Position numbers and translations under genes: made by a program. A DNA stretch of 64,000 nt from Rubrivivax sp. (lineage in GTDB: Bacteria; Pseudomonadota; Gammaproteobacteria; Burkholderiales; Burkholderiaceae_C): positions 1-64,000 of the forward strand of contig JAIXWM010000138.1 of NCBI GenBank assembly GCA_027491255.1. The letters are read 5' to 3'. Below the pieces are notes generated by a model that saw nothing but the letters and a program-made list of their open reading frames with translations, did not search any database and had not been told where the DNA came from. This document shows, one piece after another, positions 18,423 to 27,514 of the stretch (position 1 is its first letter; the number at the start of each line of letters is the position of its first letter).

Positions 18423-18498
18423 TGGTGCCGGTGAAGAGAGTCGAACTCCCGACCTTCGCATTACGAATGCGCTGCTCTACCAACTGAGCTACACCGGC
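18423..18498 (-). tRNA. tRNA-Thr (anticodon CGU)
   Basis: The minus strand folds as a full cloverleaf of 76 nt. The acceptor stem is GCCGGTG with CACCGGC, the D-arm contains AGCTCAGTTGGTAGAGC, the anticodon loop reads TTCGTAA (anticodon CGU, reading ACG threonine codons), and the T-loop is TTCGACT. The discriminator base is A, and CCA is encoded. Confidence 0.96.
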
Positions 18499-18545
18499 GA
18501 AAACCGCTATTCTAGCTTCGCCTGAACGAGTGGTGGGAGCAAGGC

Positions 18546-19436
18546 TTGAACGGACCGCTGGATCTGCAGACCTTGCGCGTGGTGCTGGCGGTGGCCGAGG
18601 CGGGTTCCATCAGCGGCGGCAGCCACCGGCTGGGCCTGGCGCTGGCCGCGGCGAGCGCGCGCATCTCCGCGCTGGAATCGGCGCTGGGCGTGCGCGTCTT
18701 CGAGCGCTCCCCGCGCGGGGTGGAGCTGACCGCGGCCGGCCGCCGGCTCGTGCAGCGCGGCGCCGAGGTGCTGGCCGAGGCCGACCGCCTGGCCGCCGAA
18801 CTGCGCGACTGGGGCCAGGGCCTGGTCGGGCGCGTGCGCCTGCTCGCCAATGCCTCGGCGCTGCTGCAGGCGCTGCCGCAGCGGCTGGAGGCGTTTTCGC
18901 GCGCGCATCCTCTCATCCGCGTCGATGTGGCCGAGGGCACCAGCCTGCACATCCTCGGCGAGGTGGCCGAGGGCCGCGCCGACGTCGGCATCGTGGACGC
19001 GGCGCGGCCGGCACAGGGGCTGGAGTTCGTGCCTTTCTGCCGTGACGACCTGGTGCTCGTCGTCCCTGCCGCCCACGCCCTGGCGGGTGAGGACCGGGTG
19101 CCCCTGGACGTGCTGCTGGAGCAGCCCTTCATCGTCTTCGAGGGTGTCAACGCCGTGTCGACGCGCCTGTTCAACGCCGCCTCGCTGGCCGGTCGTTCAC
19201 TCGACGTGCGCATGCGCATGCGCAGCTTCGACGCCGCCTGCCGGCTCGTGGCGGCCGGGCATGGGGTGTCGGTGATGCCGCGCCAGGCGCTGGCGCCGCA
19301 GCTGGCGCACCTGCGGCTGCGTGCCGTCGCCATCGACGAAGCCTGGGCCCGGCGCACGCACCACCTGGCCCTGCGCGCGGGCGCAGCAGCGACGGCGCCG
19401 GCGCGCACGCTGGTGCAGGCATTGGCGCAAGAGTGA
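18546..19436 (+). CDS. LysR-family transcriptional regulator
   Basis: This 296-residue regulator has an N-terminal winged helix-turn-helix (residues ~8-66; LRVVLAVAEAGSISGGSHRL and ARISALESALGVRVFERS) and a C-terminal effector-binding domain of the periplasmic-binding fold (~90-290; LLANASALLQALP, VGIVDAARPAQG, GHGVSVMPRQAL). The start is TTG at 18546, preceded by GGGAG. It is on the same strand and directly upstream of the enolase-family/Bug/arylmalonate-decarboxylase-like genes (162-nt gap), so it probably responds to the substrate of that operon. That control is inferred from position. Confidence 0.9.
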   Translation: MNGPLDLQTLRVVLAVAEAGSISGGSHRLGLALAAASARISALESALGVRVFERSPRGVELTAAGRRLVQRGAEVLAEADRLAAELRDWGQGLVGRVRLLANASALLQALPQRLEAFSRAHPLIRVDVAEGTSLHILGEVAEGRADVGIVDAARPAQGLEFVPFCRDDLVLVVPAAHALAGEDRVPLDVLLEQPFIVFEGVNAVSTRLFNAASLAGRSLDVRMRMRSFDAACRLVAAGHGVSVMPRQALAPQLAHLRLRAVAIDEAWARRTHHLALRAGAAATAPARTLVQALAQE

Positions 19437-19598
19437 GCAGAGGGCGAGCCGCCGCCACTGTCTGCCGCCCCGCTCCCGGCTCGCCCCAACCGCCTCCCCG
19501 TCAGGGGCGACGCGCTGAAGGCGGCCTTCGCGTTTCGCGAAAGCCCCGTTCGCCGCAGCCCCTTGCCAGCGCCGGGCGCCTTGCCGAGACTGCGCAGC

Positions 19599-20756
19599 AT
19601 GAAGATCGCTGCCGTTCGCGCCACGCCCCTGAACCTGCCGGTGGAACTGCCGCTGCCTTCAGGCCAGCGCAAGTCGACCTCGTTGTCGCTGTGCCTCGTC
19701 GACGTCGAGCTCGACGACGGGCGTGTGGGCACCGGGATGACGGGCATCACCGAGGAGGAGGTGATCGCCAGCGCCGTCAACGACATTGCGGCGCACGCGC
19801 TGGTGGGGATGGACCCGCTGCGCCACGAGCAGGTCTGGGATCGCCTGTACTGGCTGCTCACGCCGCGCGGCCAGTCGGGCTATGCCAGCCACGCGATGGC
19901 GGCGATCGACCTCGCGCTGTGGGACCTGAAGGGCCAGATCCTGGGGCAGCCGTGCTGGCGGCTGCTGGGCGGAGCGCGTGCCCAGGTGCCCGTGTATGCC
20001 ACCTTCGGCTTCACCTTCTTCGACCGCGACGAGCTGGCGGCGGCCGCGCGGTCCTGGGTCGAGCGCGGCTTCACGCGCCTGAAGATGACCGTCGGCCACC
20101 ACGCGTTGCAGCGGCGCGACGAGCCGCGGCCGCTGGCGGACGTGGTGGCGGAGGACCTGCGCCGCGTCCGCGCCGTGCGCGAGGCCGTCGGCCCCGACGT
20201 GCCGCTGTTCATCGACGCCAACTGCAGCCTCGACTACACGCATGCCCTGTGGCTGGCGCAGCGGGCGGAGGACCTGGGCATCGGCTTCTTCGAAGAGCCG
20301 GTGACCCAGAACGACGTGCCCACGCTGGCCAAGCTGCGGGCCAAGACCCGCATTCCGCTGGCCGCCGGGCAGAACGAGGCCCTGGCCAGCCGCTTCCGCG
20401 ACCTGCTCATGGCCCAGGCGGTGGACGTGGTGCAGCCCAACGCCTGCATCACGGGGGGATTCACCCAGTGCCAGCGGGTTGCGGCCCTGGCCTACGCCCA
20501 CAACGTGCAGTTCGCCAACGGCGGCGCCTGGCCGCATCACAACATGCACCTGCACGCCGGGCTGGCGCACGGCGGCCTGGTCGAATACCACGCCGCGGCG
20601 CTGGAGTGCTGCCGCCTGGTGTTCGACGACCTGGCCGAGCCGGCCCAGGGTGTGCTGACGCTGCCCGAGACGCCCGGCCTGGGCTTCCGGCCGAACCGCG
20701 AACGCGTCGCCGAACTCGCACGCCGGCCGGGCTCGCGCGGCGTCGGCAAGGCGTGA
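19599..20756 (+). CDS. Enolase-superfamily (mandelate racemase/muconate lactonizing type) protein
   Basis: The protein has 385 residues, with an N-terminal capping domain (1-125) and a barrel (126-360). Enolase-superfamily enzymes remove a proton alpha to a carboxylate using Mg2+. Recognisable elements are the lysine strand RLKMTVG (Lys162; the second Lys of a KxK motif is Thr here), Asp206 in FIDAN, Glu232/233 in FFEEP, and a third-ligand position AAGQNEA where Gln258 replaces the usual Glu. The Asp of the usual His-Asp dyad reads Asn281 (VQPNACITGG). His313/314 lie in WPHHN. The mandelate racemase/dehydratase assignment is therefore at fold level, and substrate and reaction are open. The stop is followed at once by the Bug gene. 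ATG 19599 starts the conserved region. Confidence 0.82.
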   Translation: MKIAAVRATPLNLPVELPLPSGQRKSTSLSLCLVDVELDDGRVGTGMTGITEEEVIASAVNDIAAHALVGMDPLRHEQVWDRLYWLLTPRGQSGYASHAMAAIDLALWDLKGQILGQPCWRLLGGARAQVPVYATFGFTFFDRDELAAAARSWVERGFTRLKMTVGHHALQRRDEPRPLADVVAEDLRRVRAVREAVGPDVPLFIDANCSLDYTHALWLAQRAEDLGIGFFEEPVTQNDVPTLAKLRAKTRIPLAAGQNEALASRFRDLLMAQAVDVVQPNACITGGFTQCQRVAALAYAHNVQFANGGAWPHHNMHLHAGLAHGGLVEYHAAALECCRLVFDDLAEPAQGVLTLPETPGLGFRPNRERVAELARRPGSRGVGKA

Positions 20757-20789
20757 ATGGCTGAAACCCCCTTCATCGAGGAGACTTCC

Positions 20790-21773
20790 ATGACCCGAGA
20801 GACCCATCCGCTGCGGCGTCGCGACGTCCTGGGCGGCGCCCTGGCGCTTGCTGCCGTGCCCGCGCTGGCGCAGCCGTCGGCGTTTCCCAGCCGTCCCGTG
20901 CGCATGCTGGTCGGCTACGCCGCGGGCGGCGGGGTCGATGCGATGGCGCGCATGCTGGCCACCCGTCTGTCGCCGCTGCTCGGGCAGCAGGTGAATGTGG
21001 AAAATCGCCCCGGCGCGGCCAGCGCCATCGCGGCGGACGCCGTGGCCAAGGCCCCGGCCGATGGCTACACGCTGCTCGTGGGTGACACCGCGATGCTGGT
21101 GTCTCCGCTGCTCGGCACCAAGGTGCCCTACGACCCGATCCAGTCCTTCACGCCCGTGGCCGGCGCCTTCCAGGCCCCGCTGATGATCGTGGCCCACAAC
21201 GGCGTGCCGGCCTCGTCGCCGGCGGAGCTGGTGGCCTTGATGAAGGCCAACCCGGGGCGCTATTCGTACGCCACGTCGGGCATCGGCACCGTGCATCACC
21301 TGGGCTTCGAGATCTTGAAGGCGCGCACGGGGGCTTCGGCCGTGCACGTGCCTTACCGCGGCGCCTCCCAGATCCTGCCCGACGTGATGGGGGGGCAGAT
21401 CCCGCTGGCGGTGGTGAGCGTGGCTGCCGGCATGGCGCAGGCGCGCGCCGGGCGGCTGAAGGCGGTGGCGCAGCTCAGCACGGGCAAGCTCCCCGGCGCG
21501 GAGAGCCTGCCCGTGCTGGCCGAGGTGCTGCCGGGCTTCGACGTGGCGCCCAGCGTCTTCGTGCTCGCGCCGGCCGGCACGCCTGCGGCCGTCGTGGAGC
21601 GGCTCGGCGAGGCCATCCGCACCGTGCTCGCCAGCGCCGACCTCGCGCAGGCGGCGGCGCAGGCCGGCGTGGTCCCGGCCTACCTGGCGCCGCCAGCGCA
21701 GGGCGCCGCGATGGCGCGCGAGACGGCGCAGTGGGCCGACGTCATCCGGCAGCAGAAGATCACCGCCGAATGA
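20790..21773 (+). CDS. Bug/TctC-type periplasmic solute-binding receptor
   Basis: This 327-residue protein starts with a basic, Tat-like leader (LRRRDVLGGALALAAVPALAQ). Mature family motifs follow: FPSRPVRMLVGYAAGGGVDAMARM, VENRPGAASAIAADAVAKAPADGYTL, YATSGIGTVHHLGFEILK and VPYRGASQILPDVMGGQIP. Bug receptors bind carboxylates, often dicarboxylates or aromatic acids, in the periplasm. The membrane components TctA/TctB are not nearby, which is usual for Burkholderiales orphan receptors. The ATG at 20790 has GAGGAG 6 nt upstream and gives a normal leader; the earlier ATG at 20757 overlaps the preceding stop. It probably captures the acid handled by its neighbours. Confidence 0.9.
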   Translation: MTRETHPLRRRDVLGGALALAAVPALAQPSAFPSRPVRMLVGYAAGGGVDAMARMLATRLSPLLGQQVNVENRPGAASAIAADAVAKAPADGYTLLVGDTAMLVSPLLGTKVPYDPIQSFTPVAGAFQAPLMIVAHNGVPASSPAELVALMKANPGRYSYATSGIGTVHHLGFEILKARTGASAVHVPYRGASQILPDVMGGQIPLAVVSVAAGMAQARAGRLKAVAQLSTGKLPGAESLPVLAEVLPGFDVAPSVFVLAPAGTPAAVVERLGEAIRTVLASADLAQAAAQAGVVPAYLAPPAQGAAMARETAQWADVIRQQKITAE

Positions 21774-21831
21774 GCGCGCCGGGCCCCTCCCAAGCGCCCG
21801 TCACGCACTGCGCGGCATGCGGGGACGTCCG

Positions 21832-22548
21832 ATGAGCGCGGCCCCCTGCATCGGCCTGATCGTTCCGCCGGCGCACGGCCAGGTGCCGCAGGATGCAGCC
21901 GAGCTCTACGGCGGGCGTCTGCGCTTCATCGCCCGCGGCGTCGGCATCCCCGCGGTGTCTCCGGAGGGCTTCGACGAGGTGATCGACGCCGTGCTCGACC
22001 GCGCCGAGGCCTTGCGCCGCGAGGGCGCGCAGGTGCTCTCGCTGATGGGCACCTCGATCAGCTTCTACCGCGGGCCGGCCTACACCGACGGCCTGCGGCA
22101 GGCGATGGCGCAGGCCACGGGCCTGCCCTGCACGACGATGAGCCACGCCATCGTCGACGCGCTGCGCGCGCTGGGCCTGCGGCGCGTGGCGGTGGCCACG
22201 TCCTACATCGATGCGCTGAACGAGCGCCTGGTGGCCTATCTCGGTGCCGCCGGCTTCGAGGTGAGCGCCATCCGCGGCCTGCAGATGACGGGTGTGGAGG
22301 CGATGGGGCAGGTGAGCACGCGCACGCTGGTCGATCTGGCCACCGAGGTGTACGGGCAGGACAGCCGTGCCGACGGGATCTTCATCTCCTGCGGCGGTCT
22401 GCTGACGCTGGACGCGATCCGCCAGCTCGAGGACCGCCTGGGCGTGCCGGTGACGGCCAGCTCGCCGGCCGGCTTCTGGGACGTGGTGCGCCTGGGCGGC
22501 TGGGACGCGCGGGCAACCGGCTGCGGACGGCTGTTCACGCTGCGCTGA
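21832..22548 (+). CDS. Arylmalonate decarboxylase-like enzyme (Asp/Glu racemase superfamily)
   Basis: This 238-residue protein matches the Bordetella bronchiseptica arylmalonate decarboxylase, as I recall its sequence, over its full length with a one-residue offset. AMDase decarboxylates alpha-aryl-alpha-methylmalonates to enantiopure arylpropionates without a cofactor. Key residues are kept: Gly73-Thr74-Ser75 (SLMGTSISFYRG; G74/T75/S76 in AMDase), Tyr125 (ATSYID), and the single catalytic Cys187 with Gly188-Gly189 (IFISCGGLLTLD; C188 in AMDase). The pocket residues in ITGVEAM correspond to MTGVEAM. There is Gly at 73 where racemases carry the second catalytic Cys, which argues for decarboxylation over racemisation. 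ATG 21832 aligns with the family start. It is the last gene of the LysR/enolase/Bug run and converges on gcl. Confidence 0.82.
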   Translation: MSAAPCIGLIVPPAHGQVPQDAAELYGGRLRFIARGVGIPAVSPEGFDEVIDAVLDRAEALRREGAQVLSLMGTSISFYRGPAYTDGLRQAMAQATGLPCTTMSHAIVDALRALGLRRVAVATSYIDALNERLVAYLGAAGFEVSAIRGLQMTGVEAMGQVSTRTLVDLATEVYGQDSRADGIFISCGGLLTLDAIRQLEDRLGVPVTASSPAGFWDVVRLGGWDARATGCGRLFTLR

Positions 22549-22571
22549 CGCACCGGCTCGGCGCGCCGCGC

Positions 22572-24362
<1,791 letters not shown>

Positions 24363-24470
24363 GGGGGGCTCCTGGGGTGGGGTGGAGGCGTTGGCACGCC
24401 GGGGCTTCGATGGTCGGCATCGTCGTGTGGCACGCCGTCGCGCGGAAGGCCCGTGCCGCGCATTTGGTCT

Positions 24471-24485
24471 ATTCCGTGGTGGAAT
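24471..24485. promoter_or_regulatory. Putative LysR box between gcl and lysR
   Basis: The 15-bp sequence ATTCC-GTGGT-GGAAT is an inverted repeat with perfect 5-bp arms, of the T-N11-A kind bound by LysR proteins. It ends 6 nt before the ATG of the LysR gene at 24492 and lies ~110 nt upstream of gcl, fitting autoregulation combined with control of gcl. Confidence 0.6.
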
Positions 24486-24491
24486 GACGGG

Positions 24492-25409
24492 ATGGACCGC
24501 ATCCAGGCCGTGCGCCTGTTCGTTCGCGTCGTCGATCTCGGCTCCTTCAGCAAGGCCGCGGCCGAGCTGGGCATCGGGCAGCCGGCGGCCACCAAGCAGG
24601 TGGCGCGGCTCGAGGCGCAGCTCGGCGCGCGGCTGCTGAACCGCACCACGCGCGGCGTCGCGCCCACCGAGATCGGCGCGCTGTACTACGAGAAGTGCAA
24701 GCTCATCGCCCACCACGTCGAGGAGGCCGAGTCGGTGGCCGCGCTGCTCCAGACCCAGGTGCAGGGCGGGTTGCGCATCAGCACCTCGGTGGCCTTCGGC
24801 CGGCGCGTGCTGGCGCCGCTGGTGATGCGCTTCATGCGGCTGAACCCGCAGTTGCAGGTCGACCTGAGCTGCGACGACCGCTACGTCAACCTGGTCGAGC
24901 AGGGCATCGACGTGGCGGTGCGCATGGGCCGGCTGGCCGATTCCACGCTGGGCGCGCGCTACCTGGGCATGAACCCCTGGGTCGTCGTCGCCTCGGCCGG
25001 CTACCTGCAGCAGCACGGCCGCCCGGCCACGCCGCACGATCTGGTGCGGCACCAGGCGCTGATCTACAGCACCGTGCAGGGCGACGCCCGCTGGCCCTTC
25101 ACCGGCCCGGGCGGCGAGGCGCTGTCGATGCCGGTGCGCGGCGCGCTGCGCTCGAACAACCTGTCAACACTGCTGGCCGCCGCGCGCGAAGGCTTCGGCA
25201 TCGCCGCGCTGCCGCGCTACGTGGCGCACACCTCGCTGCGCAACGGCAGCGTCGAATCGGTGCTCGACGACTGGTCGCTGCCGGCGCAGGAGATCCACGC
25301 CGTCTACCCCTCACCCCGCCTTGTGCCGGCCAAGGTGACGCGCTTCGTCGAGTGGCTGCAGGGGGCCTTCAGCGGGGACTGGTGGGCGAGGGAGGGCGGG
25401 GTGGGGTGA
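24492..25409 (+). CDS. LysR-family regulator, divergent from gcl
   Basis: This 305-residue protein has the N-terminal winged helix (MDRIQAVRLFVRVVDLGSFS, QPAATKQVARLEAQLGARLL; residues 1-62) and an effector domain (~90-295; GLRISTSVAFGRRVLAPLV, GIDVAVRMGRL, GFGIAALPRYVA). It belongs to the large CrgA/DsdC-like branch in which SALRVSA-type strands open the effector domain. ATG 24492 is chosen because the conserved MDRIQAxxxFxxVVxxGSF start sits exactly there. Divergence from gcl suggests regulation of glyoxylate use. Its last ~100 bases are copied 1,118 bp downstream, beyond the VapBC module. Confidence 0.9.
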   Translation: MDRIQAVRLFVRVVDLGSFSKAAAELGIGQPAATKQVARLEAQLGARLLNRTTRGVAPTEIGALYYEKCKLIAHHVEEAESVAALLQTQVQGGLRISTSVAFGRRVLAPLVMRFMRLNPQLQVDLSCDDRYVNLVEQGIDVAVRMGRLADSTLGARYLGMNPWVVVASAGYLQQHGRPATPHDLVRHQALIYSTVQGDARWPFTGPGGEALSMPVRGALRSNNLSTLLAAAREGFGIAALPRYVAHTSLRNGSVESVLDDWSLPAQEIHAVYPSPRLVPAKVTRFVEWLQGAFSGDWWAREGGVG

Positions 25410-25414
25410 GGCGG
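25307..25414. repeat. Direct repeat copy 1 (3' end of LysR gene)
   Basis: This segment, the final ~33 codons and stop of the LysR gene, recurs at 26425-26528. The core 25324-25360 (ending in the CTGCAG at 25355-25360) is identical in both copies, and the rest has scattered changes and one small deletion. The two copies enclose the VapBC module. Confidence 0.85.
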
Positions 25415-25525
25415 CTCGTCTGCCGGCCCGCAGGGTCCTTGCGACTGGCGCCGCGATCTGCGCTCAGGCCTGCCGCCGGAAGCCATGGTTACCTTCTTGC
25501 CATGTTTTTTGCCATACTTCCCGAC

Positions 25526-25795
25526 ATGATCCAAGCCCTCACCGTCGACAAGACCGGCCGCGTGCTACTGCCCAGCGCGGTGCGCAAGCGCTTGAACCTT
25601 CAGCCGGGGTCGCGTCTGGCCCTGGAATTGCTGGCCGAGCGGATCGAACTGACGGTGCTGCCGCCGGAGTCGGTACAGACCACGCTGTCGGCAAGTGGCC
25701 GCAAGGTACTGGCCGCCAGCGGCGTACCCAGCGATGCTGCGCGCGCTGTCCGCGACGAACGGGCGGCCCGGGCGGCTGGCCGGTCCGCGGCATGA
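25526..25795 (+). CDS. vapB: AbrB/SpoVT-type antitoxin (VapB-like)
   Basis: This 89-residue protein starts IQALTVDKTGRVLLPSAVRKRLNLQPGSRL, the swapped-hairpin AbrB fold that binds operator DNA, followed by a helical toxin-binding tail rich in Arg and Ala. It is the antitoxin of the PIN toxin that follows; the stop overlaps the toxin start (ATGA). An earlier in-frame ATG at 25502 would add MFFAILPD; ATG 25526 fits the fold start better. Two direct TTGCCAT repeats (25497-25503, 25509-25515) just upstream are candidate control elements. Confidence 0.82.
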   Translation: MIQALTVDKTGRVLLPSAVRKRLNLQPGSRLALELLAERIELTVLPPESVQTTLSASGRKVLAASGVPSDAARAVRDERAARAAGRSAA

Positions 25796-26211
25796 CCCTG
25801 TTGCTCGATACGTCGGTCGTCATCGCTTCGCTCGATGCCGATGAGCCTCACCACGCGGTGTGTGACCGGCTGCTGAGCACCGGCGGGCATCGATTGTTCG
25901 TGCACGCATTGGCCGAGACCTTTTCGATCCTCACGGGTTCGCGCATCGGGCGGCGTCTCGGGCCCGACACGGCGGCTGAGCTCATCGCGTCGGCGGTGCT
26001 GCCTTTCGTGGAATTGGTGCACCTCACGGGGCGCGAGATGATGATGGCGCTGACCGAGGCGCCGCGCCGCGGTGCCCGCGGTGGCGCCGTTTACGACTGG
26101 CTTCACCTGGTAGCGGCCCGGAAGGCGGGTGTCGATGCCCTGGTGACAATCGATCGCAGGGATTTCATGGCCCTGACCCGGCCGGGCGACCCGGCGGTGC
26201 GCACGCCGTAG
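25792..26211 (+). CDS. vapC: PIN-domain ribonuclease toxin (VapC-like)
   Basis: VapC toxins are Mg2+-dependent RNases that cut tRNA or rRNA. The 139-residue protein shows the PIN acidic set: Asp6 in LLLDTSVVIA, Glu in ALAETFSILTG (~45), and the Asp pair in YDWLHLVAARKAGVDALVTIDRRDF (~103 and ~121). Its start overlaps the antitoxin stop by 4 nt, so translation is coupled. All catalytic residues are present, so the toxin is probably active. The pair lies between duplicated LysR 3' ends, suggesting it came in as a unit. Confidence 0.87.
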   Translation: MTLLLDTSVVIASLDADEPHHAVCDRLLSTGGHRLFVHALAETFSILTGSRIGRRLGPDTAAELIASAVLPFVELVHLTGREMMMALTEAPRRGARGGAVYDWLHLVAARKAGVDALVTIDRRDFMALTRPGDPAVRTP

Positions 26212-26424
26212 ACAGCGGCGGCCGGTCTCTGCCCAGAGCCAACCAACGACCCTTGGAAGAAGATCCTCAGTGCTTCGGCTTGCCGGCGGCCTGAGCGCTC
26301 CAACCGCGGCCCCTGCGCGCAGATCCTGGTGCACGGATTTGTCAGCATTTTGAGCGCGCGCCTGGACGGTCAGGAGCTGAGCCTGGGCTACTTCCTGCTG
26401 CGCCGCCCGATCAGCACGGTGCGA
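26212..26424. other. Non-coding segment between vapC and the second repeat copy
   Basis: I find no supported gene in this segment. It has no match elsewhere in the window that I can see. It lies inside the interval bounded by the LysR-end repeats, so it probably arrived with the VapBC module. Confidence 0.45.
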
Positions 26425-26528
26425 CCCCTCATTCCGGCCCTTGCCGGCCAAGGTGACGCGCTTCGTCGAGTGGCTGCAGTGCCCCTTCGGCGGGGACTGG
26501 TGGGCGGGGGAGGGTGGGGTGAGGCGGT
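26425..26528 (+). pseudogene. Direct repeat copy 2: LysR 3'-end fragment
   Basis: This is a copy of 25307-25414. The core GCCAAGGTGACGCGCTTCGT is shared exactly, and similarity continues through the GGTGGGGTGAGGCGG end. A small deletion near the end and several substitutions break the reading frame, so it is a remnant and not a gene. It is followed by degenerate ~10-bp repeats of the type GAGGCAGTGT up to about 26592. Confidence 0.82.
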
Positions 26529-26654
26529 GCGAGGCAGTGGGAGGTTGTGTGAGGCAGTGTGAAGCGGGTTGAGGCGGGTTGATGCGGGTTTCTCGCGAGC
26601 CTGTGATCCGGACCCCGACGCCCGGAACATGGCGCTGCGGCCGGGGCATTTCAG

Positions 26655-26757
26655 CCCCTCTCGCCTCGTGGGAGAGGGGTTGGGGAAAGGGGGAGAGGAC
26701 CCAGGCGTGGGCGCTCGTTCCCCATCTCCCCCGGCCCCTCCTGCCAGGGGGGAGGGG
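26655..26757. repeat. REP-like double hairpin element
   Basis: Two G/C-rich hairpins stand in tandem. The first pairs CCCCTCTC (26655-26662) with GAGAGGGG (26672-26679); the second pairs CCCCTCC (26735-26741) with GGAGGGG (26751-26757). The CCCCTCTC/GAGAGGGG type is a common intergenic repetitive palindrome in proteobacteria. No REP-associated transposase is in the window. Confidence 0.65.
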
Positions 26758-26876
26758 AGGAATTCACGCGCGTCCGCCGGGCATTCGCCGTGCAGTTCCC
26801 AGGCGCCTGCGGTCAGCGCCCGCGGCAGAAGCCGGGCTCCTGCCATGTCATCCCGCGGGCTCTACAGTCCGCGACG

Positions 26877-27347
26877 ATGAATGCCGCCCCTGCCTACCGC
26901 CGCGCCCAGACCTGGCTGACCCTGTGGGTGGCGGGGCTGGGCCTGCTGGGCTTTGGCGTGTTCGTGCTGGGCCGGGGTGATGCCGAGGGCGCCACTGGCG
27001 CGCTGCCCGGCGCCCTGGTGTTGGCGGCCTGCGTCATCGGCGGGCTGCTGTGCCTGGGCCGGCTGGTGGTGGAGGTGCATGCGGGAGAGGTGCGCTGGCA
27101 CTTCGGCTACGTGGGCTGGCCGGCGTGGCGGCAGCCGCTGGCCGAGGTGGCGGGCATGCAGGAGGTGCGCACGCGCTTCTTCCACGGGGCGGGCGTCCGG
27201 GGCTCGCGCCAGCACCGCTTCTACACCGTCACCCCTGGCGGCCCGGCGCTGTGCCTGCACCTGCACGACGGGCGCACCGTGACGCTGGGCGTGGCGGATC
27301 CGCAGGGCCTTGCGGGGGCGATCGGAGCGCAGCGGGAACCGGGTTGA
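26877..27347 (+). CDS. Small two-helix membrane protein with PH-like cytoplasmic part
   Basis: This 156-residue protein has two transmembrane helices (~14-33 LTLWVAGLGLLGFGVFVLG and ~44-63 LPGALVLAACVIGGLLCLG), followed by a ~90-residue beta-rich soluble region (VEVHAGEVRWHFGYVGWPAW, TVTPGGPALCLHLHDGRTVTL). This layout resembles small bacterial PH-domain membrane proteins. I do not recognise the family and no function can be given. ATG 26877 follows a short ACGATG context with no strong ribosome site. The upstream in-frame extension is not conserved-looking. Confidence 0.6.
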   Translation: MNAAPAYRRAQTWLTLWVAGLGLLGFGVFVLGRGDAEGATGALPGALVLAACVIGGLLCLGRLVVEVHAGEVRWHFGYVGWPAWRQPLAEVAGMQEVRTRFFHGAGVRGSRQHRFYTVTPGGPALCLHLHDGRTVTLGVADPQGLAGAIGAQREPG

Positions 27348-27514
27348 TGAGCCGCCTGGCTGCCGTTGGTGCTGGCCGTCGACGGCGCTCTTGCGCGCAG
27401 CGCTACTGAACAAGGTCGCAGACCTGCCATTCGTCGGAGGATCTGCGGCGTGGACGCTTCCTCAAAGTTGCCCCGCGAGTCCCGCAGATCCGTCGGACAC
27501 GGTCTCCCCAGGGT

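Noticed and set aside
18431..18525. tRNA-Thr as an attachment site for the nearby LysR/AMDase cluster
   Set aside because: No second copy of the tRNA 3' end could be found in the window and there is no integrase gene.
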